Below, one piece after another: positions 17,134-27,067 of a stretch of 64,000 nucleotides of DNA. The DNA comes from Mycobacterium sp. HUMS_12744610 (GTDB taxonomy: Bacteria; Actinomycetota; Actinomycetes; Mycobacteriales; Mycobacteriaceae). How positions within the stretch are numbered: position 1 is the first letter of the stretch; each line of letters begins with the position of its first letter. Below the pieces are notes generated by a model. The model had not been told where the DNA came from. It did no database searches and worked only from the letters and a program-made list of their open reading frames with translations. Made by a program: the position numbers and the translations under genes. The DNA is taken from NCBI RefSeq assembly GCF_041206865.1, contig NZ_JBGEDP010000003.1, forward strand, positions 81,954-145,953. Direction: 5' to 3'.

Positions 17134-19161
17134 ATGCTCGACGTCAACCCCGACACTCTGCGGGGTGTCGCGGAGTCGGTGCGCGACGCTGCAACAGCGC
17201 TCATCGACACCACCCAGTCGGCAACCCCAGGCTGCGGCGGCGACGAAGTCTCGCAGACGATCATGGACAACCTCAACGCCCGCCGTAAATGGTTGGCTGA
17301 TCATGTGCGCACAGGGCACGAGCAGGCCTGGGGTGCTGCATCTGCGACCGATGACACCGCAACATCCTTCGAACACGGCGATGCGGCGATGGCCGACATA
17401 CTCGGCGGCGCTGCCGGCGGCGTGAGCAATGGCGGCAGTTCACGTCGCGGCGGACCGGGGCGGTCCAGCGCGACGCCCATGCCGTCGGTCAACCCCATTC
17501 CCGACATCAGTGGCCGCGACGGCGAATCGCTGGCCCGGCAATTGGAATCCGGCGCCGGAGCCGCCCCCGCGGTGAGCGCGGCGGCGCAATGCAGCGCCCT
17601 GGCCGGCAAAGCTGCTCAGGCAGCAGCCCATTTCGCTGGAGCGCAAGCACTGTTGACCGCGTCGGGCACCTCCGAAGCGCACGGGCCGATGCTGGCGCGT
17701 CTGGCCAGGGCGCAAGTGTGGGCGCAGGGAGTGGCCGGGCACGCGCAAGATCTCGCTGAGAGCTACACCGCGGCTGCCCAAAGCCACATCGCCGCATGTG
17801 GTGCGGTCAGGTCCTCCCAGGAATGGGAAATGACCAAAACTTCCTTCAACGAAGCGGTTGCCGAAAACCAAGCGACCGGCGGGATGATGCAAGAGCGCGT
17901 GGAGGCGCTCAAAACGTTGCTGGATTCGATGCAGCAGGAAGCCGTCGCCGCGATGGGTGGCTACCAGTCGGCCGGGGAACTGTTCAGCATCCCCACTGTG
18001 GGTCTGCTGGACCCCCACGTCAGTCCTGATGGCCCGGCTGCTGCGCCGGACCCCGGTCCAGCTGCTGCAGCAGATCCGGAGATCCTTTCCGCGCCGCCGC
18101 CGGCGGGCATGCCCGGAACCGGCACGACCAACCTGGGAGGCCTGATAAGTACTGCGACGGCGGGATCGGCCCGCTCCGCGGTTCAAGCGCTCAGTGGGTC
18201 ACTGAGCCCGGGCATCCCGGCAGCAGGCGGTTCCGGTTCATCCGGCAGCAGCGGGGCGGTTTTCCGCCCGGCTGGACTGCCTGGTGGCGCGTCGCCTACG
18301 GGCAGCCCAGGCGGTGCGGCGGCCTCGGGGCTCGGCGGTGGCATGGCGCCAGCGGGATCGCCTGCTGGCAGCCCTAACCCCAACTCCCCCAACGCAAGTA
18401 ACGGACCGAACCCTGGGGCCGGTGAGCCGGGAGGGGTAGATCCCGGCCAGGACCCGGAAGCCATCGATGGTAGTGATCCCGACGATGACGACCAGACAGG
18501 CAATGCGACATCGCATTCCGGCGGTGACGACGGCGACCAATCGGGGCCGAACAGTATGCAAAATCTCCTCGGCCCGCTCATGGGTGCGGCCGGACCGGCG
18601 ATGGGTGCATTAGGCAAAGGCGGTGGCGGTGGCGGTAATCCTCTGGAATCGCTGGGGCAAGTGGCGCAATCACTGGAACAGCAACTCGGGAAACAATTCG
18701 GCGGCCACAAGGGTCATCCGCTGACGCCGTTGACGCACGCCGCGCCGCACCATCCCGGATCCGGACACCTTGGAGGCGGTGCGGCAAAAGGCGGGGGCGG
18801 GCTCGGTCACGTCGGCGCCTCGGTGCATCCGGCGGCCGCCAAGAGCACGCCCGCGAGCCCGCCCCCGGGCGGTGCGTCGGGCAGCGGGCAGGGCGCCAGC
18901 ACCGCGGCCGGGTCAGGGATGGGAGGTGCGGGCATGATGCCGATGGGCGCCGGCAGCAAGGGAGCCAAGCCGTCCGTAAAACCAAACATCTACCCCGAGC
19001 CGATCCAGACGCAGCCCGCCGGTACCGGACGTGCCGGAATAGTCGGCCGCGACCCCGCGCAGGCTGACCGATCAGTGCTGGATCCAGCGCAGGACAAATC
19101 GCGTCGTGAGCGGGTGGCCCGGAGGAAGAAATCGAGCACCGACGACGCCCTGGATTTGTAG
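17134..19161 (+). CDS. Large EspA/EspB-like ESX substrate with disordered tail
   Basis: 675 residues. The N-terminal 300 or so are helical: MLDVNPDTLRGVAESVRDAA then a second helix with KWLADHVRTGHEQAWG and FEHGD, a possible aromatic-xxx-D export signal. A second helical bundle at about 130-300 is Ala/Gln-rich (AGAQALLTASG...SYTAAAQSHIAACGA). From about 310 the chain is Gly/Pro/Ser-rich and probably disordered. This matches the build of EspB/EspA-type ESX substrates that partner an EspC-like protein. Identity to a specific Esp family was not established by alignment. Confidence 0.65.
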   Translation: MLDVNPDTLRGVAESVRDAATALIDTTQSATPGCGGDEVSQTIMDNLNARRKWLADHVRTGHEQAWGAASATDDTATSFEHGDAAMADILGGAAGGVSNGGSSRRGGPGRSSATPMPSVNPIPDISGRDGESLARQLESGAGAAPAVSAAAQCSALAGKAAQAAAHFAGAQALLTASGTSEAHGPMLARLARAQVWAQGVAGHAQDLAESYTAAAQSHIAACGAVRSSQEWEMTKTSFNEAVAENQATGGMMQERVEALKTLLDSMQQEAVAAMGGYQSAGELFSIPTVGLLDPHVSPDGPAAAPDPGPAAAADPEILSAPPPAGMPGTGTTNLGGLISTATAGSARSAVQALSGSLSPGIPAAGGSGSSGSSGAVFRPAGLPGGASPTGSPGGAAASGLGGGMAPAGSPAGSPNPNSPNASNGPNPGAGEPGGVDPGQDPEAIDGSDPDDDDQTGNATSHSGGDDGDQSGPNSMQNLLGPLMGAAGPAMGALGKGGGGGGNPLESLGQVAQSLEQQLGKQFGGHKGHPLTPLTHAAPHHPGSGHLGGGAAKGGGGLGHVGASVHPAAAKSTPASPPPGGASGSGQGASTAAGSGMGGAGMMPMGAGSKGAKPSVKPNIYPEPIQTQPAGTGRAGIVGRDPAQADRSVLDPAQDKSRRERVARRKKSSTDDALDL

Positions 19162-19182
19162 GCCGATCTGCATGTTTCAGAA

Positions 19183-19527
19183 ATGTCCTACTTTCGTGTA
19201 ACCCTGTCGCCCATGGATATCCCCCTGCATCCGCTGGTGGTCGCCGAAATGGCTCGCGGCCGTGACTTTCTCGACCGGGTCACCGCGGCGCGGCGCGCGG
19301 TGGCCAAGACCGAGTGCACGGTCGTGTGCCCCGATGGCGATAACACGATCACCTTCGATGGGGATGGCATGGTGGTTGCCGCGGTGTTCGTCGAGGACAT
19401 CTTTGACCGTTATCCCGGTGATCAACTCGGCGAGCAGCTGACCACGATGTGCCAAGAGGGTTACACCGCAATTGATGAATCCGTTGACGCCGCGATCGCG
19501 CAAGCCCTGCGAGGATCGGCGACATGA
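19183..19527 (+). CDS. YbaB/EspL-like small protein
   Basis: 114 residues with a helix-strand-strand-helix pattern (helix MARGRDFLDRVTAARRAVAK, strands CTVVCPDGDNTITFDGDGMVVAAVFV, then a helix). This is the fold outline of YbaB/EbfC proteins and of EspL encoded in ESX-1-type loci. It ends with an ATGA overlap with eccA. The start is uncertain: ATG 19183 has no clear SD, and ATG 19213 is an alternative that would still keep the fold. A chaperone role for Esp substrates is inference. Confidence 0.6.
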   Translation: MSYFRVTLSPMDIPLHPLVVAEMARGRDFLDRVTAARRAVAKTECTVVCPDGDNTITFDGDGMVVAAVFVEDIFDRYPGDQLGEQLTTMCQEGYTAIDESVDAAIAQALRGSAT

Positions 19528-21374
19528 GTAGTAGCTTTGCCGCTGAACGTCTATTCACGTCCAGTTGCGCGGCGCTGGGATTGGAGGTGTTCGGTCGGCG
19601 GCAAGTCGTCGACCAGGGGGCAGCTCGCGCCGGATTCGCGCGGCTAACCGCTGAATTTCCGGCTCAATGCGACGGCTGGCGGGGATTAGCGGCTGCCGGT
19701 GAGGCCACCCGGGAAGTCATCGAGCAGGCGTACCGCACCCTGGACAGTTTCGGGAAGCTGCTATCGGAAACCGATGTCGCCGGCTACGGACTTGATTTCG
19801 CCTTCTCGACGGGCTTGTATGTGAATTTGCCGGCCGTCGGTCCCGACGGGATCCGGCTTGCCTATGCCGCAGAACTTGCGAAGGCACGTGAGTTCGACGC
19901 CGCCCACGCGCTCCTCGACGACCGTCTTCTGGCCGCCTCTCCCCTGCACGCGGGATGGGTTCTGGGTGTGGTCTTTTGGCTCTCGGGGCGCTGGCATGAT
20001 GTGCGGCGCGTACTGGGCCGGCTCTTAGCGCTGCCGCAGCGCGAATGGATGATCGGCAATACCGGCGAGGTGGATGCATATCTACGTCAGGCGGTGACGG
20101 TGGCGCACGGGATCGCCGCGGCCAACCTGGGAATGTGGGACCAAGCAGCAAATGAGCTGGCCGAGCAGGGGTCGGGTCCGATCGCCGAGGCCAGCGCCGA
20201 TGCCCTGTTGACGGCGGCGCTGAGTGCGCGGGCGCTGGATCGAACCGAGGTGGCAACCAGGCTGCTCAACGATGCCTACTCGGTGCCTGATGTCAGCCAG
20301 CAGACCCGCTCACGGATTGCCGATGCGTTGTCCAATCCCGATTTCGGGATCGAGCCGACAACGGCGACCCGAATCGAGGCGCGCACGGATTACTGGGATC
20401 AGGCCAGTGAGCCGGGGGAACGCGAATATCAGTGGCAGCTCGGCGCGGACCGGCGCGCCGAGCTGCGAGCCGAAGCGGCGCAGGAGCTGGCCGAGTTTGT
20501 CGGCATGGAAGACGTCAAAAACCAAGTGGCGCGGCTGGAATCGAGTGTGCGGGCGGCGAAGGCGCGTGAAGCGCGTGGGATGCCGACACGGAGCAAACCG
20601 CTGCACCTGGTCCTCAAAGGGCCTCCCGGAGTAGGGAAAACAACCATCGCGCGAGTGATCGGCAAGCTGCTGTGCGCCGCGGAGGTGCTGCCCAGCGCGA
20701 CATTCATTGAGGTCGGGCGTGGAGATCTTGTCGACAACAAGATCGGCGGAAGTGAAAACAAGGTTGCGGCTGTCGTGAAGCGCCTGCTCGACTCCGGTGG
20801 CGGAATTCTGTTCATCGACGAGGCCTACGCGCTGACCGACTCGGGATCGAAGAACGATTTCGGTCCGATCGTGATCACGGAGTTGATGCGCGTAATGGTC
20901 GACTACGCCGACAAAGTGATGGTGATCGTGGCGGGATACGCCGACAAGATGGACGCATTTTTGGATTCCAACGAAGGCCTGCGGTCCCGGATTGGCCGCG
21001 AAATCATTCTGCCCGCCTACACCGTTGACGAGCTCGTGGAGATCGCGGTGCGGGTCGCTGCCCGCGGGGCCAGCGTGTTCGAAGATCTTGAGCCTCTGGG
21101 TGAGGTGTTCACCCGGCTGGCAGGCTCTGTACTGCTGGACACCCAGGGGGTGCTCCGCTCGGCGCTTGATGTCGTCGGCAACGGGCGATTCGTCAACATG
21201 CTGGTCGGGCTCGCTGAAGAAGAACGTGAATTCCGCCTCGACCAGGCTGGGCTGCTCGACACCGGCAGCGAAGAGGACTTGGAAACGCTGACCGGAGCTG
21301 ACGTGCGTGCGGCGGCCGAGCGGCTACTTCAGGGCCACACCCTCATCCCGGTCGACGAAGGAGAGGGCCGATGA
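19524..21374 (+). CDS. eccA: EccA, AAA+ ATPase of the ESX system
   Basis: 616-residue cytosolic AAA+ ATPase of the CbxX/CfxQ group. A helical TPR-like N-terminal domain (1-300) is followed by Walker A GPPGVGKTT at 366-374 and Walker B LFIDEAYAL with Asp432/Glu433. Conserved SRIGREIILPAYT and the AAA+ lid follow. EccA is the soluble ATPase that acts on Esp/PE-PPE substrates in ESX systems. It starts within an ATGA overlap and its stop overlaps eccB in the same way (21371). Length is typical. Confidence 0.9.
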   Translation: MSSSFAAERLFTSSCAALGLEVFGRRQVVDQGAARAGFARLTAEFPAQCDGWRGLAAAGEATREVIEQAYRTLDSFGKLLSETDVAGYGLDFAFSTGLYVNLPAVGPDGIRLAYAAELAKAREFDAAHALLDDRLLAASPLHAGWVLGVVFWLSGRWHDVRRVLGRLLALPQREWMIGNTGEVDAYLRQAVTVAHGIAAANLGMWDQAANELAEQGSGPIAEASADALLTAALSARALDRTEVATRLLNDAYSVPDVSQQTRSRIADALSNPDFGIEPTTATRIEARTDYWDQASEPGEREYQWQLGADRRAELRAEAAQELAEFVGMEDVKNQVARLESSVRAAKAREARGMPTRSKPLHLVLKGPPGVGKTTIARVIGKLLCAAEVLPSATFIEVGRGDLVDNKIGGSENKVAAVVKRLLDSGGGILFIDEAYALTDSGSKNDFGPIVITELMRVMVDYADKVMVIVAGYADKMDAFLDSNEGLRSRIGREIILPAYTVDELVEIAVRVAARGASVFEDLEPLGEVFTRLAGSVLLDTQGVLRSALDVVGNGRFVNMLVGLAEEEREFRLDQAGLLDTGSEEDLETLTGADVRAAAERLLQGHTLIPVDEGEGR

Positions 21375-22882
21375 CGACCAAGGTTCCGCCGGGATATGAG
21401 CGGCAGGGATTCAAATCACGCAGCGCGATCCAGCGTCCCGCCGCGGTGCGCAGCCGCCCGTGGGGGTTTGTCACCAAGCACCAGATCTCGGGGTGGCGGT
21501 TCCTGATCCGCAGAATCAGCAACGGGGTGGCACTGCAGGACACCGGGATGATCACCGATCCGCTGCGTAGGCAGGGCCGGGCGCTGAGTATCGGAGGCTT
21601 GGTGGGGGTCGTGGTGTTGTGCGGTGGGGCTCTGCTGCTTCACATCCTCAAGCCGGCCGGGGTGAGCGGAACCCATCCGATCTTGGCGGAACGCTCGTCC
21701 AATGCGCTGTATGTGGTGGTCAATAACGAACTGCACCCGGTACTCAACCTCACCAGCGCCCGGTTGATTGTCGGCAAGCCGGACGACCCCACCGGGGTCA
21801 AGTCCAACGAGATCGACAAGTTCCCGCTGGGAAACACTCTGGGTATACCGGGGGCCCCGTCCCGTATGGTGCAAAGCCCGGTACGTGACGCCCGCTGGGT
21901 GGCCTGCGATTCGGTAGCGGGCGCTGCACCGGGCGTGACGATGATCGTGGGCGATCCGGTGCCTGGGGCCGGGCACGCGTCGCCGCTGGGAGACTCCTCA
22001 GCGGTGCTGGCCAGTCGTGGTGATGGAACCACTTGGCTGATCTGGGGTAACAAGCGCAGCCAAATCGATCTGACCAACGCCGCGGTGAGCGCGGCGCTGG
22101 GTATCAATACCGATACTCCGCCGCCGCGGCCTATCAACCGCCAGGTGTTGAACATGATTCCTGAGTCACCGCCGCTGACGGTGCCGTTTATCGCCAACGC
22201 GGGTGATCCCCCGCAGTTCGTGTGGCCTGCGCCCGGCGCGGCGCCGGTGATCGGCGCGGTCGTCGTCGACCACGAAGGTGATCAGGTGCGCCACTACGCG
22301 GTCACAATCCAAGGGCTGCAACCGATTTCGCCGGTCATCGCCGCTATCCTGCGCGCCGACAACGCCCATGGCTTGGTCGATCCCCCAGTGTTGACGCCCG
22401 ATCAGGTCGCCAAAGCCCCGTCGGTGCACCCCATCCCGGTCGAGGACTACCCCGCGCAGCCTTTGACGGTGCTCGATCCGGGAATTGACCCGGTCATCTG
22501 CGGGCAATGGGTGAAATTGGATGGCGCCCCGACCTCGACGTTGACGTTGCTGGTCGGGCAGTCGCTGCCTGTGGCTGCCGATGCTGCGCCGGTGTCACTT
22601 GCCGGTGGCGGGCCGGGGGCAGCGGCGCGAGTGGTGATGCCCAAAGGGCGGGGATATTTCGTGCAAGTCACCGGTCAGCAACCGAAATCCATGACCAAGG
22701 AATCATTGTTCTGGTTGTCAGACCTGGGGGTGCGCTACGGGCTGGAGTCGACACCCAACGAAACCGCCGCGCCCGCCAAAGCGCTGGGATTGGCCAACCC
22801 GCTGCCGGTGCCCTGGTCGGTGCTGAGCCTGTTTGCGGCCGGACCCCCACTGTCGAAAGCTGATGCGCTGATCGCGCACTAG
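21371..22882 (+). CDS. eccB: EccB, core ESX membrane component
   Basis: 503 residues. A cytosolic N-terminus typical of EccB (RSRPWGFVTKHQISGWRFLIRRISNGVALQDT) precedes one membrane helix (about 75-96) and a large outer domain. Conserved features are visible: RSSNALYVVVNNELHPVLNLTSARLI, VACDSVAG and PVICGQWVK (the cysteine pair), and a C-terminal PWSVLSLFAAGPPLSKADAL. EccB joins EccC, EccD and EccE in the inner-membrane complex. Starts in an ATGA overlap with eccA. Confidence 0.95.
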   Translation: MTTKVPPGYERQGFKSRSAIQRPAAVRSRPWGFVTKHQISGWRFLIRRISNGVALQDTGMITDPLRRQGRALSIGGLVGVVVLCGGALLLHILKPAGVSGTHPILAERSSNALYVVVNNELHPVLNLTSARLIVGKPDDPTGVKSNEIDKFPLGNTLGIPGAPSRMVQSPVRDARWVACDSVAGAAPGVTMIVGDPVPGAGHASPLGDSSAVLASRGDGTTWLIWGNKRSQIDLTNAAVSAALGINTDTPPPRPINRQVLNMIPESPPLTVPFIANAGDPPQFVWPAPGAAPVIGAVVVDHEGDQVRHYAVTIQGLQPISPVIAAILRADNAHGLVDPPVLTPDQVAKAPSVHPIPVEDYPAQPLTVLDPGIDPVICGQWVKLDGAPTSTLTLLVGQSLPVAADAAPVSLAGGGPGAAARVVMPKGRGYFVQVTGQQPKSMTKESLFWLSDLGVRYGLESTPNETAAPAKALGLANPLPVPWSVLSLFAAGPPLSKADALIAH

Positions 22883-22901
22883 AGAACCGGAGAACCAGAC
22901 G

Positions 22902-25112
22902 ATGCGTGAACCGTTCGAGCGTGGCCGGCGCCGTGAAATCCCGCCATACAAACCCGACAAATTTGTGTTCGTTCCTCCCGCTGAGTTGCCACGGATCATC
23001 GAACAACGGTGGTGGAAAAAGGCGCTGCCATGGGCCATTGGTGGTGGGGTGCTCGTGCTGATCGTCATCATGTTCGCGACCGGACTGCGCCAACAGAATC
23101 CCATGTATTTCCTGTTTTATTTCAGCATGATCGCCGCTGCGCTGGGCGGTCAGTTAGGAGGGGGCGGGCAAGGGGATATCTCACCCGACGAGGTCGACGC
23201 TGAAAGGGCCGACTATCTGCGGTACCTGTCGGAAAGCTCGGTCCTCATCCGTGAACAGTTAGAAGCGTTGCGCGCCAATCGGGAATGGTCTCATCCCGAT
23301 CCAGAGATTCTGGACGCGTTCGTGGGGTCACACCGCATGTGGGAGCGAGGACCTACCGATCCTGATTATCTGATGATCCGGGCGGGGCTCGACGAAGTTG
23401 CGCTTGACCCCAAACTCAGCGTGAAACCTGTCGAATCCCAGCTGGACCGCGAACCGGTCGCTCGCACAGCGCTGCACAACCTGTTGACATCAGGGCAGTC
23501 GATTCACCACTGCCCCAAGGCGATTGACTTCCCTAATTTCGGGCGGATCGCGTTTTACGGTGATCGGGAGCAATTCAGGGCGGCGATGCGTGCATGGATC
23601 GGCCAGCTGGCGTGCTGGCACACGCCTGTCGACGTATGCCTTGCGGTGGTATCCCCCGAGCTCGAGTCGCGGTGGGACTGGGTGAAGTGGTTGCCGCACA
23701 CCGAACGCGCTGATGCTGTCGACGCAGTCGGTGCCGTGCGGTGCTTAGCGCCCTCGCTTGCCGAGGTCACCGGGGTATTGGCCCCGCTACTGGAGAAACG
23801 TTCTTCGCTGGTCAAAATCGAGCAGGGACGCGAGATCGTTGAGGAGTCCCGCTCCAGCGTCAAACAGCGGCACCTGGTCATCGTCGTCGATGACCCCGGC
23901 GTCGACTTTGCTGAGCTACGCAGAATTTCCGCGCTCGATGCGGTGACGCTGATCTGCTACCGCGACGGCGCCGGCCCGGGCCGCGACTACATACCGCATG
24001 AGCGGGAGTTGGTGCTGGAGCTGGACCGCGCGGATTCCGGTGGCGCGTTGGTGATGCGCCGCTGGGAAAACTTCGACTGGGCGATGTTTTGCGCGGAGCC
24101 TGACGCCATGGCGGCGCCGGCGGCCCGCCACCTGGCGCAACGAATGTCGCGGTGGGATTTCCTGGCAGGGGGCGGCGGCCAAGACCGCCAGTCCACGGCG
24201 ACGCAGACGCTGCTGGAGCTTCTGGGTATATCCAATGCCGCTGCACTGGACATGGACGAGCTGTGGGGCAAGCCCCGATCCCCTGACGACAGGCTGCGTG
24301 TGCCATTGGGTCTGCAACCTGACGGATCACCGGTGTGGTTGGACTTCAAAGATGAGGCTGAAGGGGGTATGGGTCCGCACGGACTGATGGTCGGTATGAC
24401 CGGCTCGGGGAAGTCCACAACGCTGTGCTCGCTGGTGTTATCGCTGCTGCTGACCCACTCCCCCGACGAGCTGCTGGTGATCCTGGGTGACTTCAAAGGT
24501 GAAGCAGAGATGGACCAGTTCGTCAACTTCCCGCAGGTCTTGGCGGTGCTGTCGAACATGCAGGAGAAGGTGTCCCTAGTCGAGCGTTTCGCAGACACCA
24601 TGCTGGGCCTGCTGGACCGCCGCGAGACCTTGCTGCGTGAGGCGGGCCGCGAATACCAGGGCGCCGCGTTCAAATCGGTGGCCGCATACAACGAGGCCCG
24701 CTCCACCGCGAAAGGCAGGCATTTCCCGCCGCTGCCCACCCTGCTGATCATCGCCGACGAATTCACGCTGATGATCAATGCGCGCCCCGCCATCGTCGGT
24801 GTCTTCGACACGGTGTGCCGCAAAGGCCGAACCCTGGGCGTCCACGTCCTTTTCGCCAGCCAAACCCTCGATATCGGCAAGATCAAAGACATCGACAAAA
24901 ACATCGCCTACAAGATCTGCCTGAAAGTGGCCAGTGCCCCCATCTCGCGGCAAATCATCGGGACTGAGGACGCCTACAGCGCGATCATGGCTGGCGAAAA
25001 GTACAAGGGCACAGGGTTTTCGTTCGGTCTCCCGGCGCTACCCCGCAGCAGTTCAGAGGATTTCTGCTGCCGGCGCGCTACGACCCGCCCAAGGTCATCA
25101 CCGAAGAGGTGA
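22902..25112 (+). CDS. eccCa: EccC N-terminal half (EccCa), ends after a frame change
   Basis: 736 residues: an N-terminal basic region, two membrane helices (about 42-75), then an FtsK/SpoIIIE ATPase domain with Walker A GMTGSGKST at 498-506 and Walker B LLIIADEF at 614-621. From residue 706 (after GEKYKGTGF) the reading becomes unlike the family. The expected continuation (VRSPGATPQQFRGFLLPARYDPPKV) lies in the -1 frame starting just after TTTT at 25017-25020. That frame joins the next gene. The stop TGA overlaps the GTG start of the second half (GTGA at 25109). Either a natural split or a 1-nt deletion. Confidence 0.88.
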   Translation: MREPFERGRRREIPPYKPDKFVFVPPAELPRIIEQRWWKKALPWAIGGGVLVLIVIMFATGLRQQNPMYFLFYFSMIAAALGGQLGGGGQGDISPDEVDAERADYLRYLSESSVLIREQLEALRANREWSHPDPEILDAFVGSHRMWERGPTDPDYLMIRAGLDEVALDPKLSVKPVESQLDREPVARTALHNLLTSGQSIHHCPKAIDFPNFGRIAFYGDREQFRAAMRAWIGQLACWHTPVDVCLAVVSPELESRWDWVKWLPHTERADAVDAVGAVRCLAPSLAEVTGVLAPLLEKRSSLVKIEQGREIVEESRSSVKQRHLVIVVDDPGVDFAELRRISALDAVTLICYRDGAGPGRDYIPHERELVLELDRADSGGALVMRRWENFDWAMFCAEPDAMAAPAARHLAQRMSRWDFLAGGGGQDRQSTATQTLLELLGISNAAALDMDELWGKPRSPDDRLRVPLGLQPDGSPVWLDFKDEAEGGMGPHGLMVGMTGSGKSTTLCSLVLSLLLTHSPDELLVILGDFKGEAEMDQFVNFPQVLAVLSNMQEKVSLVERFADTMLGLLDRRETLLREAGREYQGAAFKSVAAYNEARSTAKGRHFPPLPTLLIIADEFTLMINARPAIVGVFDTVCRKGRTLGVHVLFASQTLDIGKIKDIDKNIAYKICLKVASAPISRQIIGTEDAYSAIMAGEKYKGTGFSFGLPALPRSSSEDFCCRRATTRPRSSPKR

Positions 25113-27067
25113 TCAACGCCAAGCCGCGGACGCGGCTGTTCACCGCGGGACGTGTCGAACCCGACCCAGGCACCGTCAAAAGACAAATCACGACAGCGCC
25201 GTCGAAAATTGAAGGGCCGCCCCGGTCCTTGGTGATGACCGTCGGCCCGCAACTCCGCGCGCACTGGGGCGATAAACGGGACACGGTGTGGTCTGAGCCC
25301 CTAGATGAGCCGATTGCGCTTGGCGCGGTGTTGAAGGCCGCCCACAGCAACGGTCATACAGACGGTGCACCGTGGTGGCCGCTGGGAAAGGTCGACCGGC
25401 CCCGCACCCTGTACCACGGATTGCTGACCTACAACATCGACCAAGGCAACGCACTGATTCTGGGCGCTGAGAAGTCGGGACGTTCGACGGCGGCGCAGAC
25501 CTTCGTGCTGGCCGCGGCGGCGCGTTACGCCCCAAGCGAGGTGGGATTCTATTGCCTGGCCTACGGGGGCCCTGCCAGTTACGTGCTGCGCGAGCTTCCG
25601 CATGTCGGCGCAGTCGGCGGCAAAGACCATCCCGAACTCAACGAGCGGATCCTGCACGACCTGACCGCCATGGTGGCCGGGCGCCGACGGATGTATACCC
25701 AGGTCGGGATCGGGTCTACAGGTGAGTTCCGGCGGCTACGCCGGGCCGGCGACCCGCGCGTGCACGACGCGTACCCCACTGATGTGTTCCTGGTGATCGA
25801 CGGCTGGGAAGGATTCATCGGAGACAACCTCTCAGAGATGACGCGCAAGAACCCGCTGAAAGACGAAGTCGACAGGCTGATTAAGGGCGGTAGTGGGTAC
25901 GGGGTGCACGTACTGGTCACCGCGGCAGACTGGATCGAGGTGAACAGTTTGAAGCTGACGTGCCGGTGGGAGCTCAAACTCGAGCCGATGGCCCAGTCGA
26001 TGGTGAAACCCTCATCCGACGACAACTGGCAGCGTCGACCGCAAGACTCCATCCCGGTCGGCCAGCCAGGGCGCGGCATCACCGCCAGCGGCGAAAGACC
26101 TGGCGACACATTGCGTTTCGCGGTGGGTCGCCTCGACGACGTCGACAGTGTCGAGGGTCTCGACGACAAGCTGCGCGAGGCCGTCGCTCAGATCGCGGCC
26201 CGGCACACCGATACGATGCCGGCGCCGATGCTGTTGCCCTCCACCCTGGCCCTCGACGAGATCACCCAAGACGGATTGAGCGGTGAACACTATGCGTTCG
26301 GGAAGCGCGGCGACACCTTAGACCCGGCCGTCATTAACTTCGCGGCCGCTCCGCTTCTGGCGGTCTACGGTGACAAAGGCGGCAAGACGAACCTGGTGCG
26401 TGTGCTGTCGCGGGCCGTCACGGATCGGCGCGGCGACGGGGACGATCCGATGGTGGTCGTCTTCGACATCAACCGTCGGCTGCGTGACGAGACGAACCGA
26501 ATGCGCAAAGAGGTCGACATTTATGAAACCAGCCCGGCGCGCATGGCGATGCGCATCCTGCAGCTAGCCCATCAACTCGAGAAGCGCCGGGCACCTGATG
26601 ACTGGGAAAGTGCGCGGACGTGGTCATACGAAGGCCCCAAGATCTACCTGTTTGTCGACGACGTCAACGTGATTCCCAAGACCGTTGACATCACCGACGA
26701 GGACATGATCCGCGCGGGAGTCCTAGCCCCGGGCCAAACTGCACAACAGCGGTCCTTGACGGTGTTCGCGCCCCTGCTGCCCTATCTGGGGCAAGCCGAC
26801 GAGGTCGGGCTGCGGGTGATCCTGACCCATGGCGCTGTGAACGCCATGATGAGTGCCATGGCGACGAATACCTTGACGGGCCAGATGGCGGCTCAACCAG
26901 CACTGCTCAACCGGATTCTTCTCAGGTCGAGCGCCACGAAAGAAAATGTGGCAGGCCACAAATTCGAAGAACTGCCTCCGGGGCGCGGTCGATGGTTGCC
27001 CGCCGGCGGCGGTGGTGGATTGCTTGTACAAATCGCCGAAGCCGACACATTGTTACCAACACGTTAA
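25109..27067 (+). CDS. eccCb: EccC C-terminal half (EccCb) with second and third ATPase domains
   Basis: 652 residues continuing EccC. The second domain has a degenerate P-loop GAEKSGRST at 119-127 (Arg in place of the catalytic Lys) and VFLVIDGWEGF. The third has GDKGGKT at 421-427 and IYLFVDDVNVI. Weakly conserved second and third sites are normal in EccC; the third binds substrate signals in known systems. The GTG start overlaps the upstream stop, but the conserved frame extends about 90 bp further upstream, so the native product may be a single EccC of about 1390 residues. Ends before a 145-bp gap. Confidence 0.88.
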   Translation: MINAKPRTRLFTAGRVEPDPGTVKRQITTAPSKIEGPPRSLVMTVGPQLRAHWGDKRDTVWSEPLDEPIALGAVLKAAHSNGHTDGAPWWPLGKVDRPRTLYHGLLTYNIDQGNALILGAEKSGRSTAAQTFVLAAAARYAPSEVGFYCLAYGGPASYVLRELPHVGAVGGKDHPELNERILHDLTAMVAGRRRMYTQVGIGSTGEFRRLRRAGDPRVHDAYPTDVFLVIDGWEGFIGDNLSEMTRKNPLKDEVDRLIKGGSGYGVHVLVTAADWIEVNSLKLTCRWELKLEPMAQSMVKPSSDDNWQRRPQDSIPVGQPGRGITASGERPGDTLRFAVGRLDDVDSVEGLDDKLREAVAQIAARHTDTMPAPMLLPSTLALDEITQDGLSGEHYAFGKRGDTLDPAVINFAAAPLLAVYGDKGGKTNLVRVLSRAVTDRRGDGDDPMVVVFDINRRLRDETNRMRKEVDIYETSPARMAMRILQLAHQLEKRRAPDDWESARTWSYEGPKIYLFVDDVNVIPKTVDITDEDMIRAGVLAPGQTAQQRSLTVFAPLLPYLGQADEVGLRVILTHGAVNAMMSAMATNTLTGQMAAQPALLNRILLRSSATKENVAGHKFEELPPGRGRWLPAGGGGGLLVQIAEADTLLPTR

